This document shows positions 22,111-32,765 of a stretch of DNA of 64,000 nt, piece by piece. The notes beneath the pieces were generated by a model. It did not search any database. It was not told the origin of the DNA and saw only the letters and a program-made list of their open reading frames with translations. Source of the stretch: Gracilariopsis chorda (taxonomy: Eukaryota > Rhodophyta > Florideophyceae > Gracilariales > Gracilariaceae). Both the position numbers and the translations under genes were made by a program. Position 1 is the first letter of the stretch, and the number at the start of each line of letters is the position of its first letter. Where the stretch lies: the NCBI GenBank assembly GCA_003194525.1, contig NBIV01000132.1, forward strand, positions 62,001-126,000, written 5' to 3'.

Positions 22111-22212
22111 AATTCGTCCAAGCTAAACGGTATGATGCTTGGTGTTCGTGCTGGCCCCGCTCGCGACTGGTTTACCAAGCTCAGTGCTGGATCTAGTCGT
22201 TTGAAGACTTAG
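22111..22212 (+). pseudogene. Possible retrotransposon gag fragment
   Basis: A 33-codon open stretch reads MMLGVRAGPARDWFTKLSAG, similar in layout to the G-x-A-x-x-W-(F/Y) block of retrotransposon gag. It ends at TAG 22210. Very short, so weak. Confidence 0.25.
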
Positions 22213-22631
22213 CAAATTCCACCATTGCTGATGAATCGTCATCAGAAAAGATCTTGATGATCTGGCATGGACCCAGAGTGCCAATAATAACTTGGCAGGA
22301 CTTCCTCGGGAATACTCCATGGCCTTTCGATCCCTGCTGTACCGTGTGAAGTGTCTGTCAACGTTATGAGTAGTAGGCAACGTATACTTTAGAGCCAATA
22401 TGTCCACGTGGTCAACCAAGACTTCTCGAATATGGACATGATATCATGTCATATTGACAGGGTGTCACGAAGATGGCAGCTCGGCTTTTAGGCCAGTTTG
22501 GCAAGGCAAATGAGTAACTGATCTCTTCAGGAGATCGAGTAGAATAAAACTAGCTGGGTTGTGCACGTTAGAACCGAAGCTAAAGCCAACTATATTCAAA
22601 GAAAGGTAAATAGTAACTAATTCTAACATCA
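22150..22631 (-). repeat. Probable 3' LTR start of gypsy 2
   Basis: On the minus strand the tract AGGGGAGAG (22640-22632), a typical polypurine tract, is followed at once by TGATGTTAGAATTAG from 22631. This is where the 3' LTR of the minus-strand gypsy 2 should begin. Its far end was not found and no second copy is recognisable at the other end, so the limits given are approximate. Confidence 0.4.
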
Positions 22632-22677
22632 CTCTCCCCTAACAGTAGAGTCAACCCAGCTCGTGACGAAGATTTTC

Positions 22678-23133
22678 TTAGACTCGCACAAACCCAGATT
22701 CGGGAGGAAATAGGACCAGGTCGGGCTGAATTTCAGGTTCCAAGGTGAATGGGACTTGACCTTCATCCTCGAGACGGTTCAGAATTTCACGAATTTTCTA
22801 CGTAAAACTTTGTTCACCAGTGAGATGTCCATAATGTGCGACCATACAGTAGAAGATATGCATTTCGAACGTATCGTCCAAAATCGTCAGAATTCCAACA
22901 TCATAGTTGAAGAAGTGTTGGTGGAGCAGTATGTCATTCTCGTCGGTGTAGAAGGGTCCATGGTGTTGGGTGAATGAGAAAGAGTTATGACAGGCTTTCC
23001 AGCAAAGATGTAGCCTGATTGCTTCAATTCCAGTGATTTCACCCATCCAGTGGTATAAAGATCTTCTGCCAAGGTTTATATTGGTGTAGAACTCTCTCGC
23101 GCCTTCGACATTGTTGTTCTGATTCATTTTCAA
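22678..23133 (-). pseudogene. gypsy 2 extra 3' ORF of unknown function
   Basis: About 20 bp after the chromodomain frame ends, an ATG at 23133 (or the Met two codons on) opens a frame of 151 codons ending TAA 22678, broken once by TAG at 22798-22800. It contains NLGRRSLYHWMGEITGIEAI, WKACHNSFSFTQHHGPFYTD and LEPEIQPDLVLFPPESGFV. No signal peptide or membrane segment is evident, so it is not an obvious envelope. I do not recognise a family. It ends just before the polypurine tract, so it is element-encoded. Confidence 0.5.
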
Positions 23134-23149
23134 GGTTTGCTGAGACGGA

Positions 23150-25179
23150 GACGCTTAGTTTCTTCTCTGTATGAGTCCGTTTTTCTTTTTATACTGCTGG
23201 AGAAGTGTGCATTTCATGAGGCCTCTTTCTTTTACCGAAGTGTTCTCATGACTTGGGTATCCAAGCCATTTGACCAGAAACTCAAATCTTATGGCCCGTT
23301 TCTGTGGTTGACAATACATTGTACTTCATATTCTTCTGTCCAATCCTTCAATGTTACCGGGGTGGGATGATCTGGCTCGGGAGGAATTGATTTGTCTTCT
23401 CGGTAAGGCTTGAGAACACTAGCTTTGAACACGTCATGAATTTCTGGGTTCAGTGTAAGACTCAAGTCTAGACGAAATGTTACTGGACCAAGTTTTTCTG
23501 TGACTCTGAACGGTCCACAGTATCGGATTCGTAGTTTGGACTTCTTCTCCATGTGGTCCGCATTGAGTTTTTCTGTAGACAACATGACCTTCTGCACCAC
23601 TTGGAATGTGCAGGGATACCGATTCATATCGGTGTATGACTTGGAGTAACGGTTCTGTTTTTCAATATGTGTTCTTGCTTCAGTGGTTGCTTGCTTCATG
23701 GTTTGTATGAACTTCAGAGATGCATAACTTTCTGAAATGATGGTGTCGAGCGGTAGTACTCTTGGGTGGTCCCCATACGTTAATAAGAAGGGTGTAAACT
23801 TTGTGGTTGGGTTCTTTGACGAGTTGTATGCTACTAAAAATTCTATAAGGTGTTCATCCCAATGAGATTGCTTAAGGTTGACGTATGATCTAGTCATTTC
23901 TTCAATTTTTTTGTTCATTACCTCGGTTTGACCATCTGTCTGTGGGTGATATGCTGTTTATGTCCTTATCTTAGTACCGACAGGACAGAATAGTTCTTTC
24001 CAAAGATGCTTATAAAAGCCTTGTCCCTGTCGGAGATATGTACTTTGGAGAGGCCATCATGTCTGTATACGTGTTTGAAATAGAATTCTATAGTCTGGAC
24101 TGCAGTGAAATATGATATTGTTGGGATAGTTCCGATCAAATTGGATGGGCGGTCTACTACTACATACAATGCAGTATTCCCATATTTGGTTTTGGGAAGC
24201 GGTGTGATGAAGTCCATTGTAATTTCGGCTCACTTCTTTCTTGAAGGAGTTAGTGATTGTAGTTGATCCTGGGGTTTCTTTATTCCTGATTTCGTTTCTT
24301 GACACTTCAGACATGAGTCGACGTATTCTTTAATCGTTTGGCGTAACGATTTCCAGTAGTATAGTCTCCGAATCTTTTCATATTTTTTCTCAAATGCTAG
24401 TTGAGCTGATATAGGTTGATCTTGGTAGTCTTGTAGTATCTTCAGTTTTACTTTTCCTTTCGGTATGCAGAGTAGTCTTTCCCTATAACAAAATCCATTT
24501 TCTTTGTAGAATGGGCCCTCCGCAGATTTGTATAAGTTTCTGAATTTCTTGTCATTCATATATCCGTTGATGAATGCGCGCGTATCCTTTTTGCATACCT
24601 CGCAAAGCAGGGATATACCATTGGCTTTGGAGGTTCTCAGAATTGCTTCCTGAAGTAGTGACCGGTTAGTTGCTCCAGGGTTCTCAGCGTGTATCGGGTA
24701 TCTTGAAAGAGCATCTGCGACAACGTTGGACTTCCCTTTCATGGGCTGAAAACAGAAGTCAAGCTCAACGATTTTTCCAGCTATCGTACGTGTCTTTGAG
24801 ACAGGTTCGGTTGAGATCCTAGATATTTTGAAGGGTAATGGTCCTTGTAAACTGTAAAGTTTTGGCCATGAAAGTGCACTCTCCATGTCCTCAACGTGTC
24901 TATTACCCCCAAGAGTTCTCTGTTGTGGGCTGCATAACGTTGTTCGGCGACATTTAATGTCCTTCATGAAAATGCTACAGGTCGTCTAACATTGTTTTCA
25001 ACCTTTTCCATAATGGCTCCAAAGGCATATTGAGAAGCGTCGGTATTAACGATGATGGGTAGTTTTGGGTCAAAATACCTTAGTGCTGGGGTTTTTGTGA
25101 TAGCTTTCTTCAAGGAATCAAAAGTTTCAGCTTGTTTTCGTTTGCATTCAAATTCAAAATTTCCGCATAGTTTGGTCAA
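23150..25179 (-). pseudogene. gypsy 2 RNase H, integrase and chromodomain
   Basis: RNase H: VNTDASQYAFGAIMEK (25.05 kb) and SNVVADALSRYP (24.7 kb). Integrase zinc domain ends CLKCQETK (24.3 kb). Core: MDFITPLPKTK (24.2 kb), KVHISDRDKAF (24.04 kb) and HPQTDGQTEVMNKKIEEMTR (23.9 kb) give the D, D and E. The 209-aa frame 23918-23289 continues into the C-terminal domain (KLRIRYCGPFRVTEKLGPVT) and the first chromodomain strand EEYEVQCIVNHR; a shift at about 23295 then moves to the frame reading FEFLVKWLGYPSHENTS, which completes the chromodomain. Confidence 0.83.
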
Positions 25180-25230
25180 GGGTTTCGATATTTCGGAAGA
25201 GTTCTTGATAAAACTACGGTAGTAGTTTTC

Positions 25231-26785
25231 TTATCCTAGAAATGCCTGGAAGTCGGTCTTCTTTTTAGGTGTACTGCAATTCAAGATTGCATTAACCTTC
25301 TGCGCTTCGACGGATATACCTTCTGCACTGCCATTATGTCCGAGATACCCAACTTTCTGCTTCATGAATTCACATTTTGAAAGCTTCCCATAAAGCTTGT
25401 GCTCGCAAATTTTGTTGAGTACACATCTGAGATGGTTCAAGTGCTCTTCTTTGTTCTTAGTATATAGAAGAATCTCATCTAGATATAGTAAGACGACACG
25501 TCTATGAATTCTCTCAGTAACGTACCTATCAGGCCCATAAATGAAGCTGGTGCATTGGTAAGACCAAACGGAAGTACGAGGAACTCAAAGGGACTGTATC
25601 TTGTACGGAAGGCTGTTCTCGGGATTGATTGTTTGAGGAGTCTTATTGATGATACCCTGAACGAAGATCTATTTTTGAATATATTCTAGCGCCACTTACC
25701 TGATTGAATATGTCATCAATCCGGGGTATGTGGTGACTATTCATCACCATTAGTTTGTTTAGTCCTCGGTAGTCAATTCATAGTCTCAATGGTCCATCTT
25801 TCTTGGCGACGAATAGTACAGGTGCACCCCAAGGGCTTGAAATTTGTCGGATGAAACCCTGTTGAAGTATTTCATCGAGCTGCTTACGTAGGTCTTTAGG
25901 TTCTTTCTCTGACATTCGATATACTGCTTTCTTGAGTGGCGTAGAACCTGGCAGTAGGTCGATGTGAAAGTCTTGTTCTCGCTTTCGGGGTAATCGTTTC
26001 GGGAGTTGGTCTGGAAATATATCTTCAAATTCACCTAACAATGACTTTAGGTTGGGGGTTTGTACCTCTATATTTTCTTATTCATTTTGCGGTGGTACAA
26101 GAACCACAAATGCTGGTAACTTCTTCTCTATGCATTTCTTGGTAGTGTTGATTGTTTTCATAGTGTTACTTCGTTTCCACGTAGCGTTAATGACAACTTG
26201 TTTATTTTCGTGGGGAAATGGTATGATGTTGGTTCGGTGGTTGAAATAAGGTTTGTACTGGTGAAGCCAGTTTTTTCCAAGGATTGCGTCATATCCGTAC
26301 AATGGGCAGATGGCGAACCGTCTATTCTTTTTGAGGTGTCCTATTTCCAATGTGACACTATATTTATCAGTCTTTTCTAGAACGGTAGTTGATCCATTCG
26401 CCATCTCTGCTTGTTAATTCGTTTTAACTGTTGGAATTCCCACTCGTTTAACGAAAGCCTTTGAAAGGTAGATGATTTCGGAGCCGTTATCGAACCACAC
26501 TTTACAGATTTTTCCGTTTACGCGTACTTGGGCAAGTAACAGTCCTGAGGCTGGGGTTTTAAATGATGCAAGGTTTGACGTTAAAAGTCTATATTTCTTG
26601 TGGTCTAGTTTGGTATTCGCACTCGGGTGTTCCGTGCGTTCTTTGATCTTGATGTAAGTTTTGTAGATCTTGGTTGTTTTTGTGGGTACACTGGTTTCAA
26701 TTGGAAACGACAAAATTTGAGGCAGTTCGTCTGAGAGTTTTTTGGGCAGCGCTGGTCGTTCGCTCTGTGCCCTGGTTCTCTGCAA
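25231..26785 (-). pseudogene. gypsy 2 protease and reverse transcriptase
   Basis: Protease: CKVWFDNGSEIIYLSKAFV at about 26.5 kb, with D-N-G where active enzymes have D-T/S-G. RT: LLPGSTPLKKAVYRMSEKE, GFIRQISSPWGAPVLFVAKK (25.85 kb), then frames with [12 protein letters not shown], and the catalytic loop [17 protein letters not shown] at 25.46 kb, in which the second Asp of YLDD is Glu. YLGHNGSAEGISVEAQKVNA follows. At least five stops interrupt the region. Confidence 0.8.
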
Positions 26786-27560
26786 CGGAAATAAAGTCCG
26801 TTCTTGCGGCAGTGTTCTCTGGCTTGTGCGGTAAGCTTCTCTAACTTTACGTTTCCAATTTTCATTGGTACGTGTTCATTCTTATGCCGGTGGCCTCCGG
26901 CTCCTCTGCCAAATCTACTGAAACCCCCTCTTTTGTACGCTGACTCGACTCTTTCCGCATCTTTTATCGTGTCTGTGACATAGTTGTATTCCTTGTTACA
27001 AAGCTCGTTTCAAATAAAGCTGTTCAGTCTTCTTGTGTATCTGTCTACCTGTTCATCCATACTGATATTGGGAGTATCCAGTATGATCTTCAGAAAATCG
27101 TCATTGTACTGCTGGACGTCCTTCATTTGTTTCCACTTGCTCAGTGTATCACGAGCAAATTTTTCCCTGTTCACTATTCTAAAGCGGGTCTCCAGAACGT
27201 CAAATAGCTCTCCGAGTGTGGAGAAGTCTGTTCCATTTTTCACTTGGGCGAGGTACCACTCGTGAGCTGCACCACTAATATAGCTTAGCGCTATGCAGAG
27301 TGCTCTGTCGTTTGATGTTCCTTCCAGATAGTTCCGGTCATGTGTGACCCAACAATCAATATTCTGATTTCACTGATTTCCAGTAAAGGCAGAGGGTTTA
27401 TTGACCTTTGGTGCGGAAGAATATTCGCCTCTAGAAATTAGAAGGAGGGTGAGAGCGCACTCGAGCGATGAGATCTTCTGTTCCGCTTCTCTTTCCAGTC
27501 TTTCCATTCTACCACGTGTATCTTCCAGCGCTCGTCCCAGATTTTGAATAATCTGGTATG
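26605..27560 (-). pseudogene. gypsy 2 gag relic
   Basis: The frame reads ALEDTRGRMERLEREAEQ (coiled coil, 27.5 kb), a stop, ALCIALSYISGAAHEWYLAQ, TLGELFDVLETRFRIV and WKQMKDVQQYNDDFLKIILD, which is the standard gypsy gag capsid layout. The zinc knuckle near 26.8 kb is LYFRCREPGHRANDQRC: the first Cys has become Tyr and two residues are inserted before the last Cys. Confidence 0.75.
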
Positions 27561-27600
27561 CGCGGGACTACGGTGATGGTGTAGTATTGCCCGGAGTGCT

Positions 27601-28050
27601 CGAAATTGCGAGGAATCAAGTGAAACAAAAAACCTTGCCAAATTGGTTGGAATTTCGGGCCAAAAATTTGAATCCCGTTAATTATATTGCAGAGTTTTTC
27701 GGAATTCTGCCAGAATAAAACAGTACGATGTGATAAAGTGGTTTCAGGCAATCAATCGGAAGTTCGAAGTATGGAGTTCGAGTCCCTTTGCTGTAAGAAC
27801 GTGGACGCGTGTTGGAAAGTAGAATTCTTCAGCTGAGGTTACTAGGGGTCAAGAGATTGGGAAGATAGTAAGACCTGTACGGCTACTTCTCTCTTGACAA
27901 AGCTTGGTACTCCTGGCGCAGTGAGAGCTTGAACACAGCCACAAAAGGTAGCTTAAAGGGTATAACGACTGATTCTTATTTCTTGCTGAACTGTGTTTAC
28001 CGAGCTAAAACGACCGTTGAAGTGATTCTGTTGACGCTTCTGTTTCTTTT
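27601..28050. other. No gene recognised
   Basis: Expected position of the gypsy 2 leader and 5' LTR. No LTR match to 22.15-22.63 kb was seen. Confidence 0.45.
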
Positions 28051-28500
28051 CTATAGCCAGACGATGCTTTTTACATGTGCGGTGGTTCTCGTAATGCCTC
28101 TAGTTGTTGAACGACGGTATACAGCCAATAGCACAACCAGGTGATGACGTCTTTGACAACATCTTATTTTTGTGTTTGGTCCGTGGAGGTGTTCCTCAAG
28201 CTGCAAGCGGCTGTTGAAGCGTAAATTGCAGTCGTGACACCTAGGTATGAAGCCGATGGCGAAGTGTACGCTTTCTCTGGCGACGGATACGATCGTTTGC
28301 CACACGGTAGAGGTTGATGTGTCTGGCGTCACTGATCGGCTGGACACGTCTGCGGTTCTGAATGGCGGAGTTGTACGCTTGACGAATAGGTTCCCCCACT
28401 GTTTGGGGTCCTTGAGGGAGGGGCCTGTGGAGCAAAGCACGCCAAGGGCACTAGTGCTATAGAGATGGGTTGATGGGATGAGAAGGTCGGTGCTATTCAC
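28051..28500 (-). CDS. Hypothetical ORF with one zinc-finger-like motif
   Basis: 149 aa, Ser/Thr/Arg-rich, with CHDCNLRFNSRLQLEEHLHG at about residues 91-110. This has the C-x2-C...F...L..H spacing of a C2H2 finger, but the final His spacing is unusual. LINE and other retroelement proteins often end with such a finger, so this may be another relic. Real expression is doubtful. Confidence 0.25.
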   Translation of the reverse strand: MNSTDLLIPSTHLYSTSALGVLCSTGPSLKDPKQWGNLFVKRTTPPFRTADVSSRSVTPDTSTSTVWQTIVSVARESVHFAIGFIPRCHDCNLRFNSRLQLEEHLHGPNTKIRCCQRRHHLVVLLAVYRRSTTRGITRTTAHVKSIVWL

Positions 28501-28725
28501 GCTTTGTGGGTACAGTGTTAAACGTAGACTCTGAAAGAGGCTGAAGACCGCTCTTTGCCATTGTCGTCTTTTACGCCAGTGGGGGCTGTCTGTCTTCCGT
28601 TTTCTATATTGTTAGCTATACGCTTTTTCGCGTCCCCGGTGTTATCGATAACCAGAGACCATGCTACCATGTAGCTGTTTTTGTTCTCAATTTCTGTTCT
28701 CTCGGTTATCCTGGGAAGGACAGAT

Positions 28726-28968
28726 CAGCGAGGTCATTTATTTGCCACCTCCAGTTGGAACGAGTGGGCTGTAAACCATGTTCCAACTGGTGGCCAGCAT
28801 GGCTCCATTGACAGCCGTGCTTTTATTTCACAAGGGATACGCAAATCTGCACGAGACTATGTGCGAAACAAAGGATGCGATTCGTCGTTCAGACGATTTG
28901 TCAAAAGAAGTGGAGTGCACGCATGATGTACCAACGGTACAAAAGTACTGCAATTGGTGTTTCCTGTA
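28726..28968 (+). pseudogene. Fragment of an unknown protein shared with 47.7-47.98 kb
   Basis: The plus frame reads GQISEVIYLPPPVGTSGL, a stop, TMFQLVASMAPLTAVLLFHK and on to KYCNWCFL. The first part closely matches the minus-strand ORF at 47719-47982 (QIREVIYLLPPVGTRGLYST, FQLVASKKG), and the DNA is alike over about 85 bp. Function unknown. Confidence 0.45.
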
Positions 28969-29127
28969 GGCACATTTTGCGTAACCCACATTTTATGTAC
29001 GATACAGTAAAAAGCGATCATTTTGCATCGTCTTTTCCCTTGAAATCGCATAGTGCACAGTTTGCCCAACTACACGTGGGCGTCTGTACTGCAAGTAGTG
29101 CAGTGCAAGAAGGCAACGGAATAATTA
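28969..29127. other. Short non-coding stretch before truncated gypsy 3
   Basis: No feature recognised. The gypsy 3 similarity starts abruptly at about 29128. Confidence 0.4.
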
Positions 29128-30540
29128 ACTAACGTCCTTTCTACCCGTCTTGGGAACCTTACCGTGAAGGTCACCTTTCTGGTAGCGACAAACCTCGCGG
29201 CAGACCTCCTTCTAGGCATCGCCTTCATCGATAGGCACGTCTGACCGATTTAACCCCACGAGCGGAAAATCATACTCCACGGCACACAGCCAGTAGCCAT
29301 AGTTTGCCACTCCAGTGGACCCAAAGGGAATGACAAGCGCACAAGCGCTTTTCTGCGTCAAACCCTGTCCAACAAGGTCAGACTGGTGAAAGCGCTAGTC
29401 ATCCCACTGATGACTCAAACGGAAATTCTGGTTACATGCGAGACCTCCAGGCTCGTTTTCTTACAGAACCACCCAAAAAAGGTTCATAGAGACCTCTCTC
29501 TGATGAATAAGGAGATCATGAACATCGTCCCGAACCGCCCCTTTCGAGTACTTGTCAGCAACTTTTCACACCGAACGGTGCGTATGCCGAAACATACCGT
29601 TCTCGGCCTAGCGTTACCATCCTCTAGGATGATTGCTACAATCCCTGACCGTCGCGGAGGGTGGAAAACCCAAGAAGGGGAAGGTAAGGACAGGAACACT
29701 ACAGTCCTTGGTGACGGAGATCAGAAGCCTAGGGGAAATTAGCGCGATACCGTCAACATTGGCGAAAAGAAAGCCGCGCATCGGGAAGGAGTACTCGATC
29801 TTTTAAAGGACTTTGAAGACATGTGGTCTGGCCAACTGGGACAAATCACGGCAGCCCGACATCCGATAAACTTTAAACCTGGCGCTAAACCCTAATACAA
29901 AGTCCCTTACAGAGCTGGACACAATACCCGTCATATGGAGAAAGCCGAAGTCGAGCGGATGCTAGAAGCTGGCATCATAGAACCTTCATCGCAGAGCGGG
30001 CATCGCCTGTTGGGTTTGCCCAAAGGAAGAACGGTTCCTGGAGGTTCTGCGTTGACTACCGTAGGTTAAATGCTGTTACGGTTCGAGATGCGTACCCTAC
30101 ACAACGCATGGATGAGTGCATAGATTCCCTTGGGGATGCACAAATATTCTCTACCCTTGACGCCAATTGGTGTTATTGGTAGGGGGAGGTCGCAGAGGAA
30201 GACAGGAACAAGACTACCCTCACGCCCCATATGGGTCTTTATCGCATTCTACGAAGGACCTTCGGGTTGAAAAACGCGCCAGCCACATTTGAGCGGTCGC
30301 TGGATATCATCCTAAATAAGGTCAAATGGCAGTACGTCTTGGTGTACCTCCACGACGTGATCATATAATCACGAACCGTCGAGGAACAATTCCGACACGT
30401 AAGGAGCACTCTGACCCTTTTACGGGATGCAGGAATCACACTGGAGATAAAGAAGTGTTTCTTCTTTAAATTCTCAGGGGATTACCTCGGGCATTTCGTC
30501 CATCCTGGTAGGCTACCAGTTTCTCAGATAAATTGCGATG
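29128..30540 (+). pseudogene. gypsy 3 protease end and reverse transcriptase
   Basis: 29386-29742 (118 aa) is the post-protease linker. RT blocks follow: AHRHPINFKP-type entry near 29860, SWRFCVDYRRLNAVTVRDAY near 30050, STLDANWCYW near 30155, FGLKNAPATFERSLDIILNK near 30265, and the catalytic loop VLVYLHDVII at 30340, where the first Asp of YLDD is His. Several stops. Dead. Confidence 0.78.
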
Positions 30541-30769
30541 CTGTCCGGCTGGCGTAGTTGCCGACGAACCAGACGAAAATAAGGTCCTTTATAGGTTTAT
30601 GTAACAACTTCCAACGCTTTGTCCCCAATTTCGCCCGCAGCGCGGCTCCCCTCAACAGGAGGCTCGAGAAAGGCAACCAGACCGATTCGGAGTACTGAAT
30701 GATGAGGAATGTTAAGTCTATCAGGACCTTCGTGACCACTTGATATCCCCACCAATTCCGGCTCTACCC

Positions 30770-31284
30770 GTTCCGGGACTTCCCTATCTCTTGGACACAG
30801 ATGCCTGTGACGCCCAAGTTGGTTGCACCCTGCTATAGGAGCAATCAAATTGTAAAGAATACAAACCCTTCGGTTACTGCAGTCGCTCCTTAAATCAGGC
30901 AGAAAAAAAGTACACAACTACCGAGAAAGAATGCTTAGCAGTAGTTTGGGGGAAGCTGCATCCACGACCATACTTGGAAGGGGAAACATTCACCGTCAGA
31001 ACGGACCATCAACCTTTGAGCTGGATCCTAAACCAGGCCGACTGCTCGGGAGGACTCGCACGCTGGAGACTACCTCTTTCTTTGATTTTGACCTCGTCTA
31101 CCACGATGGCGTGAAACACCAGGCGGCAGACGCCCTTTCCCGAATGCCCACTCACGGGCTTGACGACAACCATGTAGAGGACTATATACCATGTTTCGCC
31201 ATGGGACCCTCTGGGAATTCCGACTGTATCATCGCTACAGTCCAAGAAGAGGAGGACGTATTTGAGAACGTCATGCTGGACTGA
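30770..31284 (+). pseudogene. gypsy 3 RNase H
   Basis: LLDTDACDAQVGCTLL, YCSRSLNQAEKKYTTTEKEC, LAVVWGKLHPRPYLEGETF, RTDHQPLSWIL and KHQAADALSRMPTHG appear in order across two or three frames, matching the RNase H of gypsy 4 (YWSRSLNVHERNYSVSEKEC). Confidence 0.78.
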
Positions 31285-31365
31285 GAAGAACCCAACGAGA
31301 TACAGGAAGAGGAGCAGCGCAATAAGGAACAAGCGCTCACAACGGAGGAGGAGAAGAATGATTCG

Positions 31366-32240
31366 ATGCCGATCTCGGTCGAGGAATTCTTGGAGGGAAA
31401 AACGAAGGATCCCTGGTGTAGGGAAAAAGCCGAACAAGTGGGCGAGAAGCAGGCCCATTATGGGTACGATACCCACGGCTTCCTATGGAGGACATCACCC
31501 TTGGATGGGTCTATCCAACTTCTGTTGCTAAGTTCCATCCGGGATAGGGTACTGTATCTTTCACACTATCCACACTTGGCTGGTCACCCTGGTGGGAGGA
31601 GGATGTACGCTACCCTTCGACGGGATTTCTATTGGCCATCCATGGCTAATGACGCGTACCAAACCGTGAAGGATTGCAACTCTTGTGCAGCCACACGGGA
31701 TACGCTCCATAAGCATCAGAAATACTTGAAGATCTTTCCTGCAGTGGGGCCCCTAGACTTTGTCGCCATGGACATATTGGGTTCGTTAACGAAGAACTCA
31801 CATGAGAACAAGTACGTCTTGGTCACCACTGACCGCTTTACCAAATTGGCTCGTGCAATCCCATTGAAGGCTACTCAAGCTACAAACATCTCGCTAGTCT
31901 TCTTGGAGAACTGTGTATTTGCCTACGGGGCCCAACAGTACTTGCTGACCGACAACGGACCTCAGTTTGTGACTAAGTTCTTCGAAGCCCTATGCGGGGA
32001 TCTCGGTATACGTCACTTCTTGACTACCGCCTACCATCCCCAGACAAACTGGCAGGCCGAGCGCTTCAATCGAACCCTTGTGGCTAGACTCCGACATTAC
32101 GTGTCAGAGCACCAGCACGATTGGTACGAGCTTGTCCAACCACTGGTCTTCGCCTACAACACCCAAGTCCATAGGAAAACGGGTACGACTCCCTGTATTA
32201 TAATGGGTGCAATGTGGCACCCTGCCTTTGGAAATGACCC
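31366..32240 (+). pseudogene. gypsy 3 integrase (cut by an insertion)
   Basis: Nearly 300 uninterrupted codons. H-H-C-C domain: LSHYPHLAGHPGGRRMYATL to CNSCAATRD. Core: DFVAMDILGSL, YLLTDNGPQFVTKFF and NWQAERFNRTLVARL keep D-D-E, although the usual G before Q-x-E is Trp. AYNTQVHRKTGTTPC marks the end of the core. The frame then enters the solo-LTR-like insertion and stops at 32331. It could have been intact before that insertion. Confidence 0.85.
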
Positions 32241-32244
32241 CTAC

Positions 32245-32755
32245 GGGCTGGTTGGGTTGTTGGCACGACTGTGCAGGTCGTACACGTGGGCCTTGGCAAG
32301 CCCCAGTGGTTATTTAATTATTAACTATTAGTTTTAGAACCATAGGTAGTATAGGTAGTACACGTGGTGCACTGCGTTACAGTGCACTGCACCTGAGGTT
32401 GAGGCGCCTCGCAGCAGATACTTATGCTGCTTGAGCTGCGCCTTCCTCCTGAGGTAAAGTCAGAGACCCTCTTGAGTCTAGTAGCCCTCCTTTGGTTAGT
32501 TTCACTATAATTCCTTCAGGCTTCTACGTCGCTATTACACCGCACGCCACCTCCTGTAGGCACGGGCAGCTAGTATCGCCCGAGTGCGCCTTTCGTACCA
32601 GTGGTCTCGCTGTTGCCACAATTTCCTTTGGATTCCTCCGTGGGTAGCGCTCTGTGCTCATTGTCTTACACTCCCTTCGACCTCGTACTCACTCGCCACC
32701 CTCCCAGAATAGTAGTGAATGCACCTACGACGGCACTTGCCCAATAGGGACCATA
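32245..32755 (+). mobile_element. Probable solo LTR inserted in gypsy 3
   Basis: About 500 bp of non-coding DNA separates AFGNDPYG from PYEPDVVTVKRL of one protein. The layout resembles the LTR of gypsy 4: an ACACGTGG block, an AT-rich TTAATTATTAACTATT block, and then a strong hairpin (GTGCACTG 32367-32374 with CAGTGCAC 32380-32387), as gypsy 4 has TTAATACTATT then a hairpin at 36545-36569. Exact ends and target duplication could not be fixed. Confidence 0.5.
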
Positions 32756-32765
32756 TGAACCTGAT

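Larger units (their letters stand above)
22600..27600 (-). mobile_element. Ty3/gypsy chromovirus element 2
   Basis: On the minus strand: gag (27.6-26.6 kb), protease (26.5 kb), RT (26.0-25.2 kb), RNase H (25.18-24.7 kb), integrase (24.6-23.6 kb), chromodomain (23.34-23.15 kb), a further ORF (23.13-22.68 kb), polypurine tract and LTR start. Sequence and organisation differ from gypsy 1, 3 and 4. RT reads YLDE instead of YLDD. The 5' LTR was not recognised, so the element is probably truncated or its LTRs have diverged. Confidence 0.82.

Noticed and set aside
22798-23133. Envelope gene in gypsy 2
   Set aside because: No signal peptide, membrane anchor or glycosylated ectodomain pattern is visible in the extra ORF.
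27762-27785. tRNA B-box-like AGTTCGAGTCC
   Set aside because: No matching A box or acceptor stem at the right distance, so no tRNA gene is called.
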